Under the pieces are notes generated by a model. That model worked only from the letters and a program-made list of their open reading frames with translations. It did no database searches and was not told the DNA's origin. The position numbers and the translations under genes were made by a program. A stretch of 25,203 bases of DNA from a virus. Positions within the stretch are counted from its first letter, which is position 1. The number at the start of each line of letters is the position of its first letter. The stretch lies in the IMG/VR virus record IMGVR_UViG_3300017755_000096, positions 1-25,203 of that record. The stretch is one strand, 5' to 3'. Below, piece by piece: positions 21,037 to 25,203 of this stretch.

Positions 21037-21060
21037 TGTATTATTAAAGAGTCAAAGGAA
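21037..21060 (+). promoter_or_regulatory. Promoter-leader module, copy
   Basis: TGTATTATTAAAGAGTC followed by AAAGGAA, 8 bp before the ATG at 21069. Over 24 bases it is identical to the copy at 21460. The -10 is TATTAT (21039-21044). Confidence 0.75.
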
Positions 21061-21068
21061 TTCAACCC

Positions 21069-21185
21069 ATGCAACGCCAATCAATGAACAAAGAGCAACT
21101 GATCGTTTGGTTAGAAAAATGTGAAAACGGCAATCAGCTTTTGGGTGTGATTGATAACCTTCGCTTCAATGGTTTTATCAAGTAA
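21069..21185 (+). CDS. 38-aa protein, unknown
   Basis: ATG directly after a leader module; 38 residues (MQRQSMNKEQLIVWLEKCEN, then GNQLLGVIDNLRFNGFIK). An inner ATG (Met6) is an alternative start. Probably helical. The short length lowers confidence, but its own promoter-leader and ribosome site support it. Confidence 0.55.
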   Translation: MQRQSMNKEQLIVWLEKCENGNQLLGVIDNLRFNGFIK

Positions 21186-21189
21186 TTAG

Positions 21190-21390
21190 ATGAAAACTAC
21201 AACAGCAACTTACAACATTCGCATCGAATATCGTGACGGTAACGTCGAAGACTTCAACCGCACGATGCCAACTAAACCCACAACATACAAGGGTATTATG
21301 GCACAGAATGACCGATTAGTTCGGTGGGTTGATAAGTATGTCGGCAATCGCGATTGCAAGCGACACACTGTAACTCCTCTTTTTTCTTAA
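21190..21390 (+). CDS. Small basic protein (66 aa)
   Basis: 66 residues with a beta-like start (TATYNIRIEYRDGNVEDF), then TYKGIMAQNDRLVRWVDKYV and a basic end. 4 bp after the previous stop, so co-transcribed. No family is recognised; conserved-looking composition. Confidence 0.65.
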   Translation: MKTTTATYNIRIEYRDGNVEDFNRTMPTKPTTYKGIMAQNDRLVRWVDKYVGNRDCKRHTVTPLFS

Positions 21391-21459
21391 TTATGATCAA
21401 TTCTTACGATGTGACGGTCTACAAGGTGGCCATTATTGGTTGATCTGATCCCGTTTTCG

Positions 21460-21484
21460 TGTATTATTAAAGAGTCAAAGGAAC
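21460..21484 (+). promoter_or_regulatory. Promoter-leader module, copy
   Basis: TGTATTATTAAAGAGTC followed by AAAGGAAC, 7 bp before the ATG at 21492. A plausible -35, TTGATC (21440-21445), lies 16 bp before TATTAT. There is no CCAGTT hairpin before this copy. Confidence 0.75.
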
Positions 21485-21491
21485 AAACCCA

Positions 21492-21644
21492 ATGCGCTAC
21501 ACAACTCCATCAGGCCGTGAGTATTTCTTCCCCGAATCAATCTCTCGTTCTGAAGCACTAGAACGCATGGCGCAATATGCAAAGAAGTACGAGAATGATG
21601 AGCGTTCTGGACAACAACTATTCGACGACATGTTTGGAGGTTAA
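21492..21644 (+). CDS. 50-aa protein, unknown
   Basis: 50 residues (MRYTTPSGREYFFPESISRS, EALERMAQYAKKYENDERSG, QQLFDDMFGG). CGT/CGC-rich. Preceded by a leader module with AAAGGA. Probably one helical domain; function unknown. Confidence 0.65.
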   Translation: MRYTTPSGREYFFPESISRSEALERMAQYAKKYENDERSGQQLFDDMFGG

Positions 21645-21689
21645 TTATTATCTAATTTCTGTTCAATCATCCAACCTTTCTTAATTATC

Positions 21690-22112
21690 ATGGGCACACG
21701 TTCACGCATCGGTATTCAACTCGCTGACGAATCTATCCTTTCTGTTTATCATCATTGGGACGGCTATCCTGAGTGGTTGGGTCGTATTTTGAAGACACAT
21801 TACAACAGCAAGAGTAAAGCATCTGAATTGATTGATGGCGGTGATATGTCAGTCTGCTGGACTGATGATCATTTTCGCAATTCTGATGGTAAGGTTGAAA
21901 AGAAAGCAGAATACGGTCCTCAATACTATTCTGAGCGCGGTGAGAATTGCCCTCCTAGTTTGATGTCGATGAATGAATATGTTAACAAGAATAACAATGA
22001 AGAGTTTGCATATATTTTCCGTGATGGTGCATGGGTATGTTACAATATGAATGAATTTGATGATAAAGATCCTGAAATTGTTGAAATCCCCAATGGAGCA
22101 CTTGTCTGCTAA
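21690..22112 (+). CDS. Conserved phage protein of unknown function (140 aa)
   Basis: A 140-residue protein starting MGTRSRIGIQLADESILSVY and continuing HHWDGYPEWLGRIL, a pattern I recall from a widespread family in phages and bacteria (GTRS/T... then H/Q-x-DGYP). It continues with GDMSVCWTDDHF, EKKAEYGPQYYSERGENCPP and FAYIFRDGAWVCYNMNEF. It looks complete. Possible enzyme or binding protein; no catalytic residues can be named. Preceded by 45 bp without a clear promoter. Confidence 0.75.
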   Translation: MGTRSRIGIQLADESILSVYHHWDGYPEWLGRILKTHYNSKSKASELIDGGDMSVCWTDDHFRNSDGKVEKKAEYGPQYYSERGENCPPSLMSMNEYVNKNNNEEFAYIFRDGAWVCYNMNEFDDKDPEIVEIPNGALVC

Positions 22113-22159
22113 TTGTACTCACTAACTAACTCTCAATCTTAACTAAATCAGGAACAAAA

Positions 22160-22288
22160 ATGTTTACTCCAGACGAAATGATGCGTAACGAACAACTCAC
22201 CGAAGAATTTTGGAAAGAGGTTGAATCTGAAGCAGAAAAGTATGAGGTAACTGTTGATTACTATCTTGCGGAGTTTTACTGCTCATGA
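22160..22288 (+). CDS. 42-aa acidic protein, unknown
   Basis: 42 residues (MFTPDEMMRNEQLTEEFWKE, then VESEAEKYEVTVDYYLAEFY). AGGAAC before the ATG serves as ribosome site. The stop overlaps the next start (ATGA at 22285-22288). Helical and acidic; function unknown. Confidence 0.6.
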   Translation: MFTPDEMMRNEQLTEEFWKEVESEAEKYEVTVDYYLAEFYCS

Positions 22289-22446
22289 TTATCGTTAAGT
22301 ACCTATTTTGGGTTACAATTGGTGTAATATGTGCATCAATGTATGGGAGTTGGTTAGCAGAAAGGGACACAAAATTGTTGAATGTGTTAAAAGAGCGCAA
22401 TGAAATGATTTGCAAACAATTCACACATCATCCTGATTGTCCTTGA
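22285..22446 (+). CDS. Small single-span membrane protein (53 aa)
   Basis: 53 residues: an N-terminal hydrophobic segment (about 3-24; VKYLFWVTIGVICASMYGSW) followed by a charged, Cys/His-containing tail (MICKQFTHHPDCP). Probably anchored by its N-terminus. ATGA overlap with the gene before it supports reality. Function unknown. Confidence 0.6.
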   Translation: MIIVKYLFWVTIGVICASMYGSWLAERDTKLLNVLKERNEMICKQFTHHPDCP

Positions 22447-22494
22447 CTTTCTATTCATTTTTGACTAAACTTTGGAGGTAATCTACACAAACCG

Positions 22495-22734
22495 ATGACT
22501 CAGAAATTTTTCTACATTGTTGATCACTTCGTTTCTTTTCCTTCATCTGAATATGGTGGAATCTGGAATGTTATTGCTGAGAGTGATAATGAATGTTTTG
22601 ATTTGATTGTTACACAGGATGAAGGATTTAATGAACAGTGTTACAATCGACTTCGTGAGAATATCATGAAAGCACGAACATTTGCACTTGCGGAAGAAGT
22701 TGAGTCAACAATTGTAGAAGAATTTACGACATGA
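22495..22734 (+). CDS. Conserved hypothetical protein (79 aa)
   Basis: 79 residues (FFYIVDHFVSFPSSEYGGIW, NVIAESDNECFDLIVTQDEG, NIMKARTFALAEEVESTIVE). GGAGGT lies 15 bp before the ATG, further than usual. The stop overlaps the next start by ATGA. A beta-alpha small domain is likely. I recall similar proteins in cyanomyoviruses, with no known role. Confidence 0.7.
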   Translation: MTQKFFYIVDHFVSFPSSEYGGIWNVIAESDNECFDLIVTQDEGFNEQCYNRLRENIMKARTFALAEEVESTIVEEFTT

Positions 22735-22964
22735 GTGCTGATATACATTGTGATTTTAATCATCATTTAAGAAAGGGACATGTTTGGAGAGTTCAGTTAG
22801 AAATTCCGATTAAACCCACTGGACCTGATGATATAAATTCATTACAGGTTTCGGTTGATGTTATTTCTCCGACTCAGCATCTTGCTCAATACATTGCACA
22901 AGAATTGTACCCAGATTGTTCCTTTATTTGTGTTCCCGATGACCCGTTATCAGCCGAAGGTTAA
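22731..22964 (+). CDS. Hypothetical protein (77 aa)
   Basis: 77 residues, beta-rich (KGHVWRVQLEIPIKPTGP, LQVSVDVISPTQHLAQYIAQ, ELYPDCSFICVPDDPLSAEG). It starts by ATGA overlap, and its last 26 bp overlap the next gene. Looks like a small conserved fold; function unknown. Confidence 0.65.
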   Translation: MSADIHCDFNHHLRKGHVWRVQLEIPIKPTGPDDINSLQVSVDVISPTQHLAQYIAQELYPDCSFICVPDDPLSAEG

Positions 22965-23169
22965 TGATTATGTAAAATGGAATAGTTCGACAGGACTCAT
23001 CGAAGGATGGGTCTATTTTGTAGATACTAATTACATAACGATTGAAATATTTGTAAAAGAAAAACCACAATGTAAGTATACAAAGGTTGAAAAACATAAG
23101 AAAGTTCATTGTTTAGTATGTTGTTATCCATGGGCTTGGGAGGAGTTAGAGTATGTTAAGTCTCGATGA
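22939..23169 (+). CDS. Conserved phage protein (76 aa), Cys pair and aromatic
   Basis: Start set at ATG 22939 (MTRYQPKVNDYVKW...). The frame is open upstream but only inside the previous gene. 76 residues: DYVKWNSSTGLIEGWVYFVD, then ITIEIFVKEKPQCKYTKVEK and HCLVCCYPWAWEELEYVKS. The DYVKW...GWVYF pattern recurs in conserved phage proteins, as I recall. HCLVCC could bind a metal. It overlaps the next gene by 17 bp. Confidence 0.7.
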   Translation: MTRYQPKVNDYVKWNSSTGLIEGWVYFVDTNYITIEIFVKEKPQCKYTKVEKHKKVHCLVCCYPWAWEELEYVKSR

Positions 23170-23632
23170 TTTCAAAGAACAGTTATTAGGAACATATCAC
23201 AATCGTTTCCAAGCATATTCTAATCCCCATGATTTTGCGTATATTACAGTATCATATTGGGTCGAAGATGATTTGATTAAATCTCATAGTTATCATACAG
23301 TTTATGGTCCTGGGAGTGCATATCGAACAAATTTGCATGAATTGAGTGAGGGTTCCGGCGGTAAAATTTTGATGCTTACATATACTGATGATGACCCAAA
23401 ACACCCTTGTGAGATGTTGTTTAGTCGTGAAATCATAAATGGTTGGTGGGTCGCAAATAATCAGAGGTATGAGTTAATTAATAAGGGGCAATATGTGAAT
23501 ACTTACATTGCATTTAATGGTATAGAGTATCATTCAAGAGATGCAGGGTTTGATTCAGTATCGAATGAACTTCTTTGGGGTAAGACTCAAGGACAAGAAT
23601 TTATTTTCCACAAACAATCACAATCAGCATGA
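23153..23632 (+). CDS. cpeT: CpeT-like bilin lyase homologue
   Basis: A 159-residue protein. FKEQLLGTYHNRFQAYSNPHDF in short pieces (LLGTYHNRFQAYSNP) matches the family opening G-x-(F/Y)-x-N-x-x-Q-A...P. The end, RDAGFDSVSNELLWGKTQGQ then EFIFHKQ, matches the D-R/A-G-F-D...(V/L)WG...F-x-F ending. CpeT-type proteins attach or handle the phycoerythrobilin chromophore, and phage homologues are thought to affect light harvesting during infection. It is the start of the auxiliary part that also has peptide deformylase. It overlaps both neighbours. The family call is good; the precise lyase activity is not shown. Confidence 0.75.
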   Translation: MLSLDDFKEQLLGTYHNRFQAYSNPHDFAYITVSYWVEDDLIKSHSYHTVYGPGSAYRTNLHELSEGSGGKILMLTYTDDDPKHPCEMLFSREIINGWWVANNQRYELINKGQYVNTYIAFNGIEYHSRDAGFDSVSNELLWGKTQGQEFIFHKQSQSA

Positions 23633-23775
23633 AATTTGAAGTACGTTATCAACATCAAAAAAAGAAAGGTTATTCCAAACGAAGCGCAATGTTTTATAAG
23701 GTAGAAGATGCTATTTTCTGGGAGAAGTATATTAAAGAAACTGGTGCAAAAGAAATAGAAATCGTCCCACATTAA
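23629..23775 (+). CDS. 48-aa basic protein, unknown
   Basis: ATGA overlap with the CpeT-like gene. 48 residues (MKFEVRYQHQKKKGYSKRSA, MFYKVEDAIFWEKYIKE, TGAKEIEIVPH). A beta-alpha-beta order resembling a small viral conserved domain (cyanophage proteins of this shape exist). Function unknown. Confidence 0.6.
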   Translation: MKFEVRYQHQKKKGYSKRSAMFYKVEDAIFWEKYIKETGAKEIEIVPH

Positions 23776-23786
23776 AGATATCAATA

Positions 23787-23999
23787 ATGAAAAAGTATTG
23801 GGAGATATGGAAGTATTCATTAGGAAGCTTCAGTGATGAGAAAACTAAACCTTATGATGATTATATTGTATTCGTTCGTACTTTCCTCTTTGTTAGTTAC
23901 CTCATCACAAATATGTTTATTATAAGTAATACAATCAGACACTGGGGAGATATAAAACAATGTCCAGAATCCTTACAATCTATGATAGAGAAGACCTAA
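23787..23999 (+). CDS. Small membrane protein upstream of peptide deformylase
   Basis: 70 residues, WEIWKYSLGSFSDEKTKPYD at the start and one hydrophobic span (about 27-49; IVFVRTFLFVSYLITNMFII), then NTIRHWGDIKQC. I recall conserved cyanophage proteins with the same WKYSLGSFSD opening and NxxRHWG end. Probably a membrane protein of the host inner or thylakoid membrane. It overlaps the deformylase gene by 40 bp in another frame, tight coupling. Confidence 0.75.
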   Translation: MKKYWEIWKYSLGSFSDEKTKPYDDYIVFVRTFLFVSYLITNMFIISNTIRHWGDIKQCPESLQSMIEKT

Positions 24000-24394
24000 A
24001 GATTCTCAAACAAAAAAGTAAAAGAGTGAATAACATAGATGATAGTATTAGAAGTATATGTGTTAAACTTGTTGATATTATGGAAGAACAATTCGCTGCT
24101 GGTTTGAGTGCTCCTCAGATAGGTATATTGAAGAGAATTGTTGTTACTGAAGAAGGTATATACATTAACCCTGAGGTGCTTGAATATAGCGAAGAAAAGA
24201 TTATTATGAATGAAGGATGTTTATCTATTCCGAAGATATTTGAAAAGGTAGATAGACCAAAAACAATTAAATTGAAATGGAGAGATACTAAAGGTATGCC
24301 TCATATAGAGAGTATAAGTGGATTCAATGCGAGAGTGCTACAGCATGAGATTGATCACCTTGATGGAATACTTTTAACAGAGATTATAGGGTAA
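23960..24394 (+). CDS. def: Peptide deformylase
   Basis: A 144-residue protein with all three deformylase motifs: GLSAPQIG (48-55), EGCLSIP (85-91, C87 metal ligand) and QHEIDHLDG (128-136, H129 and H133 ligands, E130 catalytic). It removes the formyl group from the N-terminal Met of new proteins. At 144 residues it is shorter than bacterial enzymes, lacking the usual C-terminal extension, as is typical for cyanophage and marine-phage deformylases. Phage deformylase is known to favour photosystem II D1-type peptides, so it probably supports host photosynthesis during infection. The start at 23960 (ATGTCCAGAATCC) lies inside the previous gene, which is normal for this pair. Confidence 0.95.
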   Translation: MSRILTIYDREDLKILKQKSKRVNNIDDSIRSICVKLVDIMEEQFAAGLSAPQIGILKRIVVTEEGIYINPEVLEYSEEKIIMNEGCLSIPKIFEKVDRPKTIKLKWRDTKGMPHIESISGFNARVLQHEIDHLDGILLTEIIG

Positions 24395-24515
24395 AATATA
24401 CTAAAAAACATTAAAAATCAATTAAAAAAGGCTTTATAAACATATATGAGCGTTTATTAACAGTCTGTGGAAAACCCTGTGGAATACCTAGGAAGGGTAT
24501 CTGTAGTGTCTCCGA

Positions 24516-24546
24516 AGGTACTTAAGAGACCTTTTAAGCACCTTTT
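24516..24546 (+). terminator. Probable terminator after peptide deformylase
   Basis: AGGTACTTAA (24516-24525), 8-nt loop, TTAAGCACCT (24534-24543): nine of ten pairs, one A-C mismatch, followed by TTT. It lies about 120 bp after the deformylase stop. A moderate terminator or processing hairpin. Confidence 0.5.
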
Positions 24547-24642
24547 AATCCTCTCAGTTCTTGTGATCTTAGCGAGCAGACTATCACGATCTCCGCAAAA
24601 AGTCAACCGGATTTTTTTATATTTTCTCATAAATACTTTCAC

Positions 24643-24671
24643 TTGACTTATACCCTCTGAGTCAGTATAAT
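24643..24671 (+). promoter_or_regulatory. Strong sigma70-type promoter
   Basis: TTGACT (24643-24648), exactly 17 bp, TATAAT (24666-24671), 25 bp before the ATG at 24697. -35 matches 5/6, -10 is perfect; the best consensus promoter in the window. The late motif CATAAATA (24628-24635) lies just upstream, so the gene may be expressed both early and late. Confidence 0.85.
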
Positions 24672-24696
24672 TAATCCAGTCACCTTCTCGCCTCTC

Positions 24697-24864
24697 ATGC
24701 CTACAGCACATCAGACCGCGCAAAAGCAAAGAGTACGTGTTACTTTGGAGTTCGATGTTTACAATGATTTTGAAGCACGAAACATCGATTATACCAGGTT
24801 GTTTGATCTTCAAGGGAATGAGAATGTGGAGGTTTATGTAGAAGATTCTAAAGAAGTTTGGTGA
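24697..24864 (+). CDS. Small protein (55 aa), unknown
   Basis: 55 residues (MPTAHQTAQKQRVRVTLEFD, VYNDFEARNIDYTRLFDL, QGNENVEVYVEDSKEVW). The VRVTLEFDVYNDF and NVEVYVED segments look like beta strands and recall a small conserved cyanophage protein. No strong ribosome site is seen, but the promoter directly upstream is excellent. Function unknown. Confidence 0.65.
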   Translation: MPTAHQTAQKQRVRVTLEFDVYNDFEARNIDYTRLFDLQGNENVEVYVEDSKEVW

Positions 24865-24969
24865 TAGTTAATAACATTTACTAGGGTGGACGGTTGAGTG
24901 GCTGGCCACCTTTCCGCCAATCGGTTGCGTTAGGCCCTATATTGGCCATGTTGAGAGGAACACCACCCC

Positions 24970-25128
24970 ATGAAAATCCTTCTGATCGTTGTCGTTGGCG
25001 TCCTCTTCTGGAACAGCACCGAGGCGCGGCAGTTTGCTGCAAATTCTCTTGACTCCATGTCCGAGGTCGTTGAGCCTTCGAAGGCTAAGACCATTGGAGA
25101 GACGATCGACGGTCTTTTCGGCCAGTGA
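24970..25128 (+). CDS. Small putative membrane or secreted peptide (52 aa)
   Basis: 52 residues from the ATG at 24970 with GAGAGGAA upstream as ribosome site. An N-terminal hydrophobic segment (about 3-14; ILLIVVVGVLFW) is followed by NSTEARQFAAN and a polar helical part (SMSEVVEPSKAKTIGETIDG). It is either a single-span membrane peptide or a signal peptide with a cut near TEA-R. Codon use (GTC, CTC, GCC, GAC) is clearly more GC-rich than the rest of the window, suggesting origin from a Synechococcus-like genome. Similar small cyanophage membrane peptides exist, with no known function. Confidence 0.65.
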   Translation: MKILLIVVVGVLFWNSTEARQFAANSLDSMSEVVEPSKAKTIGETIDGLFGQ

Positions 25129-25139
25129 TCTAACTGGCC
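25120..25139 (+). terminator. Hairpin at the stop of the 52-aa gene
   Basis: GGCCAGT, loop GATCTA, ACTGGCC: a perfect 7-bp GC-rich stem that overlaps the stop codon. No T-run follows, so it may terminate weakly or stabilise the transcript 3' end. Confidence 0.55.
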
Positions 25140-25148
25140 ACTGCGCCA

Positions 25149-25176
25149 TTGATTCCGCCCCATGGGGCCCTATAAT
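25149..25176 (+). promoter_or_regulatory. Promoter with palindromic spacer for a gene beyond the window
   Basis: TTGATT (25149-25154), 16 bp, TATAAT (25171-25176). The spacer contains CCCCATGGGG (25159-25168), a perfect palindrome that could bind a dimeric regulator. The gene it serves lies beyond 25203. Confidence 0.6.
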
Positions 25177-25203
25177 TAAAACATCAGCAACCAACCCACT
25201 TCA

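Larger units (their letters stand above)
24395..24696 (+). other. 302-bp noncoding region with hairpins and promoters
   Basis: No convincing gene on either strand. It holds an A/T-rich start, two CTGTGGAA words (about 24465-24485), a small ATACC/GGTAT hairpin (about 24484-24500), the longer AAGGTACTTAA hairpin, a T-run (about 24612-24618), a late-promoter-like CATAAATA (24628-24635) and the sigma70-type promoter at 24643. An antisense frame (24457-24813) crosses all of this and is regarded as chance. Confidence 0.6.

Noticed and set aside
24457-24813. 118-codon antisense frame in the noncoding region
   Set aside because: It crosses the strong promoter and the start of the + strand gene at 24697, and has no promoter or ribosome site of its own.
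24937-25194. Antisense frames opposite the 52-aa peptide
   Set aside because: GC-rich sequence lengthens chance frames; the + strand gene has a ribosome site, a hydrophobic start and a terminator-like hairpin.
1-25203. tRNA genes, CRISPR arrays, insertion sequences, integrase or attachment sites
   Set aside because: Looked for clover-leaf signatures (GTTCGA-type arms), regularly spaced repeats and transposase or integrase motifs; none was convincing. The repeated early-region modules are irregularly spaced and tied to promoters, so not CRISPR.

Overview
The window looks like part of the genome of a T4-like myovirus that infects marine cyanobacteria (Synechococcus or Prochlorococcus). All genes lie on the + strand, mostly with ATGA-type overlaps. 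The sequence shows several cyanophage marks: a giant low-complexity virion protein with a typical cyanophage C-terminus, T4-type late promoter motifs (NATAAATA), a CpeT-like bilin-lyase homologue, a phage peptide deformylase, and a long run of tiny early genes.

Region 1 (1-13348) is the late/structural part, AT-rich, with AGA as the main Arg codon. It opens with the 3' part of a very large virion structural gene closed by a strong hairpin. A tight series of small proteins and 2-oxoglutarate/Fe(II) oxygenase-like genes follows (2880-6926). Two paralogous fibre/collar-type proteins come next (6966-9065). The second carries a roughly 340-residue Arg/Gln/Asn/Ser/Pro-rich insertion placed exactly between its two metal-binding-type HxH motifs. 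After these come a conserved Cys-rich phage protein, a 481-residue coiled-coil protein, and two more oxygenase genes, one with two catalytic domains. In total I count seven oxygenase-like genes with eight domains around the fibre genes.

Region 2 (13365-about 21650) looks like an early/middle-expressed region of small genes, with more CGT/CGC Arg codons. Near-identical promoter-leader modules (core TGTATTATTAAAGAGTC followed by AAAGGAA) recur in it, and a small CCAGTT hairpin often precedes them. Among the small unknowns are an SF2 helicase, an acidic protein and a beta-class DNA methyltransferase in one overlapping cassette. There is also a ligase-like nucleotidyltransferase gene interrupted by an in-frame TAA.

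Region 3 (21690-24394) is a compact series of small conserved phage proteins that ends with a CpeT-like protein and a peptide deformylase. Both are typical cyanophage auxiliary genes thought to help the host photosystem during infection. A 302-bp noncoding region with hairpins and a textbook sigma70-type promoter leads to a small gene. The window ends in a noticeably GC-richer patch that encodes a 52-residue putative membrane peptide and carries another promoter-like site built around a palindrome.

The most interesting features are the density of oxygenases around an unusual basic disordered fibre insertion, the repeated promoter-leader modules, and the stop-interrupted nucleotidyltransferase. 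No database search was possible, so family names rest on motifs and remembered family features.
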